Origin: a virus
Direction: 5' to 3' (one strand)
Virus record (IMG/VR): IMGVR_UViG_3300036885_000599
Coordinates: 1 to 28,860 of that record
Length of the DNA stretch: 28,860 nt
In this document: positions 1 through 6,543 of the stretch, one piece after another
Layout of the letters: each line of letters starts with the position of its first letter
Numbering within the stretch: position 1 is the stretch's first letter
Program-made: the position numbers and the translations under genes
The notes under the pieces: model-generated
What the model was told of the DNA's origin: nothing
The model's input: only the letters and a program-made list of their open reading frames with translations
Database searches by the model: none

Positions 1-2
1 AT

Positions 3-1157
3 GTACTTCAAACAAATGGTGCTGGATCAGATCCAACATGGGTTGTAAATAGTGGTGGTGGACCTATCACCGGACAAACACAATATGCCGTTGAAGTTGG
101 AGCTTCAGGTGGAGGAATTCAATCATTAAGTGTTGTTGGCCCAACTGGATCATGTTTGATGGGAAATACTGGAGCGAACCCATCGTGGACTGGAAGTCCA
201 ATATTTAGCGGAACTGTTACAATAACTGGAGCATTTTCAGCGCAGAGTTTTGCATTTACTTATCCGGCAAATCCAGCATCACCTATAATTACTATAGGCG
301 GTGATTCTTTTTTAAATGTTTGGCATCAAGGATCATTGGATTCAGAAAACATTTTCTTGGGATCTCTTGCTGGAAATCCTAGCGCTGGAGCTAATGTTAA
401 TCAGAATATAGGTATAGGATATCAAGCACTTTCAAGTCTAACTGGTGCTATAAGTGGACAATCAAATGGCAACGTTGGCATAGGATCTCAGGTACTTGAA
501 AGTTGTACCTCAGGTTCTCAAAATTGTGCATGTGGCTTTCAATCATCTATGTCATTAACGACTTCTAAAGGAAATTGTTCTTATGGATATCAGTCCTTGG
601 CCCAAATAATAAGCGGATCTTTTAATAGTTGTTTAGGGGCCTTGTCAGGATATAATTATACTGGAAGTGAAGGCTCAAATATTTGTATTGGATATAATGT
701 TGGTGGAACACCTGGTGAATCAAATACTCTCAGGATTGGAGCTGGGACAGGCACTGGAGACGGTCAATTAAATTCAGCTTATATTGCCGGTATTTATGGA
801 AAATCGGTTAGTGGCTCAGCTGTTTATGTAAGCGCATCAGATCAACTTGGAGTTCTTGTCTCCTCGGCCCGCTACAAAGAAAATATCCAAGATATGGCTG
901 ACGACAGTTCTAAACTTATCGACCTTCGCCCCGTGACTTTTAATTATAAGTCAGACAGCGACAAAAATGCCCAATACGGATTGATTGCAGAAGAAGTAGG
1001 GCAGATATACCCAGAACTTGTATCTTATGATAAAGATGGGAAACCATTCACTGTACATTATCACTTACTTCCAGCAATGTTATTAAATGAATTTCAAAAG
1101 TTGAGTGCAGAAATGAAGATTCTTGAAGCGCAATTAGCCGAGAAAGGGTTATCATGA
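3..1157 (+). CDS. Tail fibre protein with C-terminal S74 chaperone domain (5' partial)
   Basis: The frame is open from the first bases of the window, so the gene begins upstream; the first in-window ATG (156) is probably internal. The visible part starts with a glycine-rich fibre section (LQTNGAGSDPTWV, echoed by LMGNTGANPSWTG). It continues with imperfect repeats of the type NIGIGYQAL / NVGIGSQVL / CACGFQSSM / NICIGYNVG, which look like a trimeric left-handed beta-roll. The last ~98 residues (from about base 861) match the intramolecular chaperone/peptidase S74 domain: SSARYKENI, then a YGLIAEEV-type segment, and a helical C-terminus. In this family the domain helps the fibre trimerise and then cuts itself off before a conserved serine. 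The stop overlaps the next start (ATGA). Receptor binding is inferred from family and repeats. Confidence 0.85.
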   Translation, partial: VLQTNGAGSDPTWVVNSGGGPITGQTQYAVEVGASGGGIQSLSVVGPTGSCLMGNTGANPSWTGSPIFSGTVTITGAFSAQSFAFTYPANPASPIITIGGDSFLNVWHQGSLDSENIFLGSLAGNPSAGANVNQNIGIGYQALSSLTGAISGQSNGNVGIGSQVLESCTSGSQNCACGFQSSMSLTTSKGNCSYGYQSLAQIISGSFNSCLGALSGYNYTGSEGSNICIGYNVGGTPGESNTLRIGAGTGTGDGQLNSAYIAGIYGKSVSGSAVYVSASDQLGVLVSSARYKENIQDMADDSSKLIDLRPVTFNYKSDSDKNAQYGLIAEEVGQIYPELVSYDKDGKPFTVHYHLLPAMLLNEFQKLSAEMKILEAQLAEKGLS

Positions 1158-1849
1158 GCCAAAGTGATATCAACAGAGACCTAAATGGATTAAATCCCCT
1201 TTCTTATATGGGAGTTAATCCAACTACTCCACCTCAATTAGTAACTGAGAACAGAATTCCAACTCCTAACGATTATATTCGCTTTCCCATTGGTACTTTA
1301 TGGTTAGTTCCCCCTACCTCAGATGTTTTTATTCTCACCAGCAAATCAGGCAATGTTGCCACATGGACACAATTAAGTTCTGGTGGTGGAATAATCTCAT
1401 TTACTACTGATACGGGTGGACCAGTGGTTCCCGCGCCAGGAAATATTGTAACAATTCACGGAACGCTTGGAATTACAACTGATGGGACAGTTCCAAATAC
1501 AATAACGATTAGTGGTAGTGGTGGTGGTGTCACTTGGTCGACAATAAATGCAAATACTCCAGCAGCAATTGATAGTGGTTATATCGTAGATGGTGTTGGA
1601 ACAATAGTTATTACACTTCCAGCAGTGTCGCCAGCTGGATCTGTCTTTAAAGTTACGGGAATAAATAATGCAACGGGTTGGCAAATACAGGCCAATACGG
1701 GCCAAACAATTCATTTTGGGGCGGTAGATACATCAGTTGGTGGGACATTAACATCGACGGGAACATATAATTCGATAGAAATTGTTTGTTCTGTTGCAGA
1801 TACAGCGTTTAATGTGTTAAGCTCTCAGGGCAATATCACTGTTGCATAA
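1154..1849 (+). CDS. Tail fibre/appendage-like protein
   Basis: 231 residues, translationally coupled to the S74 fibre by a 4-base ATGA overlap. The N-terminal third has an IGTLWLVPPTSDVFILTSK...ATWTQLSSGGG stretch, which resembles a module in the fibre at 27220-28215. The rest is rich in Gly, Thr, Ser and Val, with short beta-type repeats (TIHGTLGITTDGTVPNTITISGS spans about residues 103-125). The C-terminal portion, about residues 128-231, looks like a compact beta domain. No enzymatic motif is visible. It is the last gene before a strong terminator, so it ends the fibre transcript. Fibre or fibre-tip assignment rests on composition and neighbours. Confidence 0.6.
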   Translation: MSQSDINRDLNGLNPLSYMGVNPTTPPQLVTENRIPTPNDYIRFPIGTLWLVPPTSDVFILTSKSGNVATWTQLSSGGGIISFTTDTGGPVVPAPGNIVTIHGTLGITTDGTVPNTITISGSGGGVTWSTINANTPAAIDSGYIVDGVGTIVITLPAVSPAGSVFKVTGINNATGWQIQANTGQTIHFGAVDTSVGGTLTSTGTYNSIEIVCSVADTAFNVLSSQGNITVA

Positions 1850-1877
1850 GATCAAAATAAGGGTACTTTACTACTCT

Positions 1878-1916
1878 AAAAAGGGACGAGTTTCTAACCC
1901 ATTCTCGCCCCTTTTT
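1878..1916. terminator. Bidirectional intrinsic terminator between convergent operons
   Basis: AAAAAGGGACGAG pairs with CTCGCCCCTTTTT around a 13-nt loop, with one A/C mismatch in the stem. It has a T-run on both strands, so it can stop the rightward fibre transcript and the leftward ERF operon, whose last stop is at 1929. Confidence 0.85.
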
Positions 1917-1928
1917 GCTTGTTCGAGT

Positions 1929-2186
1929 TTACTTTTCTTCGTAGAGTTTAAGGCAATCGTCTATAAATATTCTATCATTTATTGCTTTTCTGAATGCTAT
2001 CTCAAGAAAATCCCCAACCCGCATCCATTCACTATTTTCTATATTATCATGAGAGACCTGAATGTAATATTCGTGCTTTTCCCCTTCACGAAGTATTTTG
2101 CAAACAGCTCCATAAGACGCTTTGTCATATCTGGTTGGTGTTGTGTATCGTAAGATAATATCGCCATCACACGCGTGTGTCTCCAT
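1929..2186 (-). CDS. Small protein of unknown function, end of the leftward operon
   Basis: 85 residues, not recognised. The sequence is mixed alpha/beta with an N-terminal METHACDGDIILRYTT and a mostly charged C-terminal half (DFLEIAFRKAINDRIF). There are no membrane segments or clear motifs. The start is supported by AAGGAG 5-6 bases upstream on the minus strand. It lies 9 bases downstream of the ERF gene, so it is almost certainly co-transcribed with it. A role linked to recombination or early DNA metabolism is only suggested by position. Confidence 0.6.
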   Translation of the reverse strand: METHACDGDIILRYTTPTRYDKASYGAVCKILREGEKHEYYIQVSHDNIENSEWMRVGDFLEIAFRKAINDRIFIDDCLKLYEEK

Positions 2187-2195
2187 TAATTCTCC

Positions 2196-2951
2196 TTATT
2201 TGCCGACGCCATTCCTTGCATTTTTAATAGCTCTTACGCGCTCTATGCTTACCATATATTTGGATTTAGGCATATCAGCAAGGGCTTGTATCTTTAAGCC
2301 ATCAAGAACCATTTCAGTGATATCAGGGAACTCAGCAAGTTCATATTCAAGTTCTTCAAGTTGTTCTTTGGTTATGACATCAGGTGATTGTTCCCGAGGA
2401 TCATATTTACGGTTTATAGCCGTCCCCTTAGCAAAGGTATCTCGTTGGCTGACCATGGCTATTTCAGCATCGTCATCAGCAAAGTCAGCGTCGATAGTAA
2501 CGTTCAACAAAGCCATAACTGCATGACGTTTCATATAGCTCAAGGTAGAGGCGTAAGACTGCATATCATTTTTAGGGGGTATAATTCGAACACGTGATTC
2601 GATCCACTGCCCGGTAGAGTGTCTAACCCTTGAAACAAGAATCGTTGCGCCATCGGGCAATATCTTCGTCTGTTGGGTAACACACAAACCATACTTAGCC
2701 AAAGCGGGTCTTATGGACCGGATAATATTATTAAGATCCGCAAACCCTGATTTGAAGTAAGGATTTTCCTGATTGATGTTTATACGTGGAAATTCCCCTT
2801 GGGCTTTAGATAATGCTGTGGCTATCTCATTAGTCGACTCGGATTCATACGCATCTTCTGGGACGTTTTTGAGGGCTGCCTGTGTGCGTTCATCTATGAT
2901 CTTGTTGAACTCCTGGAGAAACTCCAATTGTTCTTTAAAGTTGATTTCCAT
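2196..2951 (-). CDS. ERF-family single-strand annealing recombinase
   Basis: 251 residues with the ERF signature over about residues 45-160: IATALSKAQGEFPRI, then NPYFKSGFADLNNIIRSIRP, ALAKYGLCVTQQ, and a late LSYMKRHAVMALLNVTID segment followed by an acidic DADFADDDAE patch. ERF proteins (type member P22 Erf) anneal complementary single strands during phage recombination, genome circularisation and repair. The start overlaps the preceding stop (TAATG), and AAAGGGA lies upstream. It sits between unknown small genes under one leftward promoter near 3763. With RusA (5544-6056) it forms a plausible recombination pair. The family call is confident; a requirement for phage growth is inferred. Confidence 0.92.
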   Translation of the reverse strand: MEINFKEQLEFLQEFNKIIDERTQAALKNVPEDAYESESTNEIATALSKAQGEFPRININQENPYFKSGFADLNNIIRSIRPALAKYGLCVTQQTKILPDGATILVSRVRHSTGQWIESRVRIIPPKNDMQSYASTLSYMKRHAVMALLNVTIDADFADDDAEIAMVSQRDTFAKGTAINRKYDPREQSPDVITKEQLEELEYELAEFPDITEMVLDGLKIQALADMPKSKYMVSIERVRAIKNARNGVGK

Positions 2952-3181
2952 TATTTTCCCTTTTTTGGAATAATGTTTTTATGGCCACTGGCTAATCTTT
3001 TAACATATCTTTCAAGTTTAATGACTTTATCTTCAAGATCGATAATTCTTAATCGATTCTTAAGAACGGTTATCATTGGTTGCTCGTCACCAAGAGAAGC
3101 CTTTAAATCATTGAGCAACCGCTCTTCGGCTATTTCCTCTGGATTTTTAATTTTATGTCTAGCTCTAGAAAAACCAAACAT
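2951..3181 (-). CDS. Small charged coiled-coil protein, unknown function
   Basis: 76 residues, very rich in Lys, Arg, Glu and Leu. A heptad-like stretch covers about residues 45-65 (RIIDLEDKVIKLERYVKRL), suggesting a short coiled coil or dimer helix. AAAGGAG lies in front of the ATG on the minus strand, and the stop overlaps the ERF start by one base, so the two are translationally coupled. It may be a partner of the ERF protein, but that is inference from coupling only. Confidence 0.6.
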   Translation of the reverse strand: MFGFSRARHKIKNPEEIAEERLLNDLKASLGDEQPMITVLKNRLRIIDLEDKVIKLERYVKRLASGHKNIIPKKGK

Positions 3182-3182
3182 T

Positions 3183-3416
3183 CTATTCTCCTTTCCCTTC
3201 CAACAATTTATTGATATCTACAAGTTTATATAATCGATAATTTGATATCGAATGTCTATAGGCTTTAAGCCTTCCCTTCTTATCCCAGTTATGCAATGTT
3301 CTGATGCAAACGCCAAGTAGTTTGGCTGCCTCTCCAACCGTTAGATAATCATCATATTTGATTGGAGATCTGATTTTCATTGGTTTAGCCATTATGGACT
3401 TCCCTGTTCCTTTCAT
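3183..3416 (-). CDS. MerR/excisionase-like helix-turn-helix DNA-binding protein
   Basis: A compact winged-helix DNA-binding protein. YLTVGEAAKLLGVCIRTLHN (about residues 24-43) is a classical MerR/HTH_17 recognition helix-turn-helix, and NYRLYKLVDINKLL forms the following wing and helix. No effector domain follows, so it resembles excisionases or small transcription regulators. ATG at 3416 gives 77 residues, but ATG at 3392 (MAKPMK) has the better ribosome site (GGGAAG, 6-base gap) and gives 69; I favour 3392 slightly. It lies in the leftward ERF operon and could autoregulate the promoter near 3740, which carries an inverted repeat. No integrase is seen nearby, so an excisionase role is unproven. 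Confidence 0.75.
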   Translation of the reverse strand: MKGTGKSIMAKPMKIRSPIKYDDYLTVGEAAKLLGVCIRTLHNWDKKGRLKAYRHSISNYRLYKLVDINKLLEGKGE

Positions 3417-3433
3417 TCTTCGTATTGATTTTG

Positions 3434-3688
3434 TTAATAATCTTCGCTCCCCATTTCTGATTCATATTCTCGCATATATGCTATAAACATTTGAAGATTT
3501 TCGAATTCTTTCATGCGGTCACCGCAACGTTCAAACGTGAATTGATTTATAACGTTTGGATATTCTTGTCGAGCTTTATTCGCTTTTATCAACATGTCGT
3601 AATAAAGAAATATTGTTTTATTATTGTCATCATCTATCACATCTTGATATTTTATTGTAGCATCTAAAAGATCTTTTAATAATTGCAT
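3434..3688 (-). CDS. Small protein of unknown function, first gene of the leftward operon
   Basis: 84 residues, predicted mostly helical, with acidic ends and aromatic residues (IFLYYDMLIKANKARQEYP; FENLQMFIAYMREYESEMG). No motif is recognised. AGAGGG lies 5-6 bases before the ATG on the minus strand, and the promoter at 3735-3763 lies about 45 bases upstream, making it the promoter-proximal gene of the ERF operon. Early phage genes in this place are often host-takeover or regulatory proteins, but nothing in the sequence decides this. Confidence 0.6.
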   Translation of the reverse strand: MQLLKDLLDATIKYQDVIDDDNNKTIFLYYDMLIKANKARQEYPNVINQFTFERCGDRMKEFENLQMFIAYMREYESEMGSEDY

Positions 3689-3734
3689 CGAATACCCTCT
3701 GAATCGAATTGAACTACATTTAATTCATGTTCTA

Positions 3735-3763
3735 ATCTTACCAGGGTATGGTAGGGTTGTCAA
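3735..3763 (-). promoter_or_regulatory. Leftward sigma70-type promoter with embedded inverted repeat
   Basis: On the minus strand a perfect TTGACA (3763-3758) is followed by a 17-base spacer and TAAGAT (3740-3735), with an extended -10 TGG just before it. An inverted repeat TACCA-GGGTA-TGGTA (3739-3753) overlaps the spacer and the -10, a natural place for a repressor. It would drive 3688 down to 1929. Confidence 0.75.
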
Positions 3764-3772
3764 GGGTTTGTT

Positions 3773-3811
3773 AATAAATAAAAAAAAGACCCGAATGTTA
3801 TTTTCGGGTCT
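3773..3811 (-). terminator. Intrinsic terminator for the 3841-4104 gene
   Basis: AGACCCGAA (3787-3795) and TTCGGGTCT (3803-3811) form a perfect 9-bp stem with a 7-nt loop. Read leftward the hairpin is followed by eight T and further T/A-rich sequence. It lies just after the leftward gene's stop at 3841 and insulates the ERF-operon promoter. Confidence 0.9.
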
Positions 3812-3840
3812 CTGAATTAAATGATTGTAAATGGACTAGA

Positions 3841-4104
3841 TTATTTATTCATAAGTTCTTTTGTTTGCGCTGCAATTTTTTCCATCTTTCTGGTTTCATA
3901 TGCCTGTATATAACAATTGTTAAAAGAATCTGATAATTTTTGAGCTACTTCTTCATATTCTCTTTTTATTTTATAGTCATATCCAATAGGATCTAATAAA
4001 GAATTCACGTCTTGATGTCTAACATACTCTAAAACATCTATTAACATAGCAAGCGAGGTATTTAGTCGAAAAATGTAAGGTATTTCATTGATATTAATTG
4101 ACAT
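3841..4104 (-). CDS. Small helical protein of unknown function
   Basis: 87 residues from the ATG at 4104 (MSININEIP), chosen because AAGGGA lies 5-6 bases upstream; the longer open frame to 4173 adds a cysteine-rich, unlikely N-terminus with no ribosome site. The product is mainly helical and charged (REYEEVAQKLSDSFNNCYIQ; KMEKIAAQTKELMNK). No HTH was found. It is a one-gene unit with its own terminator and stands divergently to the replication-like gene at 4224, as phage regulators often do. Function unknown. Confidence 0.6.
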   Translation of the reverse strand: MSININEIPYIFRLNTSLAMLIDVLEYVRHQDVNSLLDPIGYDYKIKREYEEVAQKLSDSFNNCYIQAYETRKMEKIAAQTKELMNK

Positions 4105-4139
4105 ATTTTTCCCTTGAAAGCAATATAATGATATCATTA
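4098..4139. promoter_or_regulatory. Candidate divergent control region with 14-bp palindrome
   Basis: TAATGATATCATTA (4126-4139) is a perfect palindrome overlapping a TATAAT hexamer (4124-4129). A TTGACA lies at 4098-4103, but the 20-base spacing to TATAAT is too long for a normal promoter. Leftward, TTTACT-N18-TATATT is a plausible promoter for 3841-4104. The elements are seen; their use is inferred. Confidence 0.4.
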
Positions 4140-4152
4140 AAAAACAGTAAAG

Positions 4153-4190
4153 GCCGGTTGTATTAACTACCACAGTTAAACCGGCTTTTT
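4153..4190 (+). terminator. Terminator- or attenuator-like hairpin in the leader of the replication gene
   Basis: GCCGGT...ACCGGC closes an inner TTAACT-ACCAC-AGTTAA stem, with a 4-base bulge on the left side, and is followed by TTTTT. It points rightward and lies 34 bases before the start at 4224, with no rightward gene ending in front of it. It may attenuate transcription into the replication gene. Confidence 0.5.
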
Positions 4191-4223
4191 ACCAATTCTG
4201 TTCCCCGTGTAAGGAGAAAACAT

Positions 4224-4985
4224 ATGACAAATCTTAAAACAAAATCTTTTAAAGATCAAGCAGAAACAAAACATTTTTTTTCAAAACCATCTAAGCTTCA
4301 TTTGTATAGGCTTGAAATATACAAATTGAAAAAAGGTTTTTCTTTGGCAGTAGCAGATGATATGATTTTGAAAATATTAAGAAACGGCAAACTAAAAGAA
4401 GATCAAATGACTATAGCAAAAAGCTGTGATCTTTCGCGCAAGAGCACTAATAAATCTATTTGTAGGCTAGTTAATCTAGGAATAATAAAAAAAGTTCATA
4501 GTAAGCAAAAATGGGATCCAAGAAAGAATGGAATATGTACTTATTATTTAGGAAGTGCTTGTTTTAATATTGAGAAATTAAAAATCCTTTTTGAGGTTCT
4601 TCCATCTCTTGGAGTTGTTTTGCAGGCAGCATTAAACGTAGAAAAAGAAGCGTGGGATTTTGGACAAAAGTTATCAACAGAAAGGTTACAGCATAAGAGA
4701 GTTATCAACAGAAAAAAAGGGGTTACAGCAATATTAAGAATTCTTAATAACAATCCCTATAGCTCTTATCCTAATCCTTCTTCTTCGTTCATGAATATGA
4801 ACAAAGAGTGTGTGCGCGCGAGAGAAAAAGTTTGTGTGACAAATTTAGAAAAAGACATTACAAAAAAGAGAGCAATCGAGACGGTAGAAAATCTTCCAAA
4901 AACAATTTCACAACACCCATCAACTTTGGCTTGGTTGGCGAGAGCAAAATGTACAATTATTAACGGAAAGCTTGAACGTGTTTGA
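4224..4985 (+). CDS. Winged-helix replication-initiator-like protein
   Basis: 253 residues. The N-terminal half contains a helix-turn-helix/winged helix: DDMILKILRNGKLKEDQMTI, AKSCDLSRKSTNKSICRLVN, LGIIKKVHSKQ (about residues 44-93), a layout seen in phage replication proteins and MarR-like regulators. A variable helical region and a basic C-terminus follow. AAGGAGA stands before the ATG. Two iteron-like direct repeats and an 18-bp AT-rich palindrome lie inside the gene (4670-4749), much like the lambda and P22 arrangement where the origin lies inside the initiator gene. The replication role is an inference from this arrangement and from the neighbouring RusA and terminase; a transcriptional regulator is the alternative. 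Residues encoded by the repeats differ because they lie in different frames. Confidence 0.6.
   Translation: MTNLKTKSFKDQAETKHFFSKPSKLHLYRLEIYKLKKGFSLAVADDMILKILRNGKLKEDQMTIAKSCDLSRKSTNKSICRLVNLGIIKKVHSKQKWDPRKNGICTYYLGSACFNIEKLKILFEVLPSLGVVLQAALNVEKEAWDFGQKLSTERLQHKRVINRKKGVTAILRILNNNPYSSYPNPSSSFMNMNKECVRAREKVCVTNLEKDITKKRAIETVENLPKTISQHPSTLAWLARAKCTIINGKLERV
4670..4730 (+). repeat. Two iteron-like direct repeats (origin candidate)
   Basis: The pattern GTTATCAACAGAAA...GGTTACAGCA occurs at 4670-4693 and 4701-4730, the second with a few extra A/G bases between its halves. TTATCAACA (4671-4679, 4702-4710) differs from the DnaA-box consensus TTATCCACA at one base. The copies fall in different reading frames of the host gene, so repetition is at DNA level. 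Confidence 0.65.
4732..4749. repeat. 18-bp perfect AT-rich palindrome beside the iterons
   Basis: TATTAAGAATTCTTAATA is its own reverse complement. It lies 2 bases after the second iteron-like repeat, inside the 4224-4985 gene. An unwinding or initiator-binding element of an origin is the natural reading, but this is inference. Confidence 0.6.
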
Positions 4986-5475
4986 AACTATCCCTGAAAA
5001 AGAACCATTTTTGGCCCAAAGTACCCCTGTAAAACAACCATCGTTGGGCGTTTTTACCCCCCAAAAACAACCATGCGTGGTTAAAAATTGCTTTGGAAAT
5101 GATACATGCGCTACGCCAATAAACCCATTTGATGATCTCTTTGAAGAGTCGCCGGTGCAACAACAAGCACAACCACAAATGCCAACTCCAAAACCAAATC
5201 TTCAAGAGCAGGAATTCCTCAAAAAAGAAAGCAAACAAATAATTTATGGGGGACCAGAAGCGCCAGTTTGGTCCAGGAAGCATCCACCACGATCAGGCCC
5301 ATCGATTTGGTGGCAGAAACAATCGCACGAAATGGATGAAGTAACGCGATGGCATAGAACTCACCCATTGTCTCCAGCATTTAAAGTAGGTAACATAGAC
5401 AATAGCAGAAAGAAAGAAGAACCACGCAAGCCAAGTCATGGACGTTCGGAGCCATGGTATGTGGATAACGATTAA
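4972..5475 (+). CDS. Proline/glutamine-rich protein of unknown function
   Basis: Up to 167 residues. There is no ATG: the start is TTG at 4972 or, with better spacing from GGAAAG, GTG at 4978; either way it overlaps the end of the preceding gene, suggesting coupling. The N-terminal half is low-complexity (TPVKQPS, TPQKQPC, QQQAQPQMPTPKPN). The C-terminal half has a tryptophan-rich, basic patch (APVWSRKHPPRSGPSIWWQK, HEMDEVTRWHRTHP) that may be the conserved functional part. It lies between the replication-like gene and RusA, so a DNA replication accessory role is possible but not shown. Confidence 0.6.
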   Translation: MNVFETIPEKEPFLAQSTPVKQPSLGVFTPQKQPCVVKNCFGNDTCATPINPFDDLFEESPVQQQAQPQMPTPKPNLQEQEFLKKESKQIIYGGPEAPVWSRKHPPRSGPSIWWQKQSHEMDEVTRWHRTHPLSPAFKVGNIDNSRKKEEPRKPSHGRSEPWYVDND

Positions 5476-5476
5476 A

Positions 5477-5522
5477 TTTGACGATAGGAGCCTTTTCAAA
5501 AGGCGACTGTTTTTGACGATAG
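5477..5522 (+). repeat. 11-bp direct repeats flanking a small hairpin
   Basis: TTTGACGATAG occurs at 5477-5487 and 5512-5522. Between them GCCTTTTCAAAAGGC (5490-5504) forms a short hairpin, followed after six bases by a T-run (5510-5514). It may be a weak terminator or a control element in front of the RusA gene. Confidence 0.45.
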
Positions 5523-5543
5523 CGCAACGAAGGGAGATAGTAG

Positions 5544-6056
5544 GTGAAAGATATCCAGATAAAAGAAAAAGCTCAGCTGAAGTCAAATATGATACGTGAA
5601 AATGTAAATCCGTGGTTGAATATAGGAAGCTCTGCTCATTATACAATCGAAGGATCACCAATTCCGTTAAAAAGACCAAGATTTGGTGTTGACCACGTTT
5701 ATGATTCTCAGAAACGTGAAAAAATGGGCGCATCTCTTCAACTTAAATCTCAACACGAATATACTATGCCATTTGAAGGGCCACTCAAAGTCGAGATAAC
5801 TTTCTTTATGCCAATTCCATTACGCCGTGCAAAAAAAGATCAAATCGCTTGTTACATGCCGCATCACATCAAACCCGATCTGGATAATCTCATTAAGTTT
5901 GTGTTAGACTGTGCAAATGGAATTATTATTTGTGATGACGCCCTTGTATCAAGTATTGTAGCAAATAAGATTTATAGTCGGATAGCTAGAACTGAGCTAT
6001 CAATAACTCGTTTGGAGCCCAATGGAGAAAGTGAAAGCACCAAGAAGAAAAATTGA
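5544..6056 (+). CDS. rusA: RusA-family Holliday junction resolvase
   Basis: 170 residues from a GTG start with GGGAG 7 bases upstream. RusA-type enzymes are dimeric endonucleases that cut four-way junctions. The core is clear: YTIEGSPIPLKRPRF, a beta-strand VEITFFMPIP, then HHIKPDLDNLIKFVLDCANG (about residues 107-126) and IICDDALVSSI (about 128-138). K110, D112, D114, N115, D131 and D132 match the acidic metal-binding motif and its surroundings. It has about 30 extra residues before the core relative to a ~120-residue RusA. It would resolve junctions made by recombination or branched replication before packaging by the terminase encoded just downstream. Confidence 0.9.
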   Translation: MKDIQIKEKAQLKSNMIRENVNPWLNIGSSAHYTIEGSPIPLKRPRFGVDHVYDSQKREKMGASLQLKSQHEYTMPFEGPLKVEITFFMPIPLRRAKKDQIACYMPHHIKPDLDNLIKFVLDCANGIIICDDALVSSIVANKIYSRIARTELSITRLEPNGESESTKKKN

Positions 6057-6543
6057 ATATTTGCCTACAAAAACTATCAAGAATGCTTTTTGCAGGATTC
6101 CAATTAATTCAAAAACTCAGAACGCTCTCGCTGATGAAATGTTGGTTTATGTAGATGAAACACAGATACTTGATCTTGATAAATTTCCCAACAAATTAAA
6201 AATGTCGCCATATAGGTTTTATAAAGTTGCAGAAAGTAATGAATATTTTGCCGAAGCATTAGAATGTGCACAATATATTATAAGCGCTCGAATAAAAGAT
6301 GGATGGATTCATAAAGACTTTGATTCAAAAGCATGTTCCGAACTTTTACCAGAGTATAACCAAGCTTATAGAGATTGGGTATGCTCGAAAGTAACTATGG
6401 CTATTCAAGCAAGAAATCAAGCGAACAAAACCGGAAATTTAACTGTTGTCATGGATTCAGTACAAACCACTGCAGTTGTCCCAGAAAGGCAAAAGGAAGA
6501 TGAACGTTTCGTCGGAAACTCAAATCAAGTTGAATCTTTTTAA
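6022..6543 (+). CDS. Putative terminase small subunit
   Basis: 173 residues; the ATG at 6022 has TTGGAG 5 bases upstream and overlaps the RusA gene by 35 bases. The protein is mostly helical, with a central segment (SPYRFYKVAESNEYFAEALE, YIISARIKDGWIH, YRDWVCSKVTMAIQARNQAN) that fits the length and position of small terminases, which bind the packaging site and recruit the large subunit. The HTH is not sharp, so the call rests mainly on its place directly before the large terminase and its overlap with it. A different packaging accessory protein remains possible. Confidence 0.6.
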   Translation: MEKVKAPRRKIEYLPTKTIKNAFCRIPINSKTQNALADEMLVYVDETQILDLDKFPNKLKMSPYRFYKVAESNEYFAEALECAQYIISARIKDGWIHKDFDSKACSELLPEYNQAYRDWVCSKVTMAIQARNQANKTGNLTVVMDSVQTTAVVPERQKEDERFVGNSNQVESF

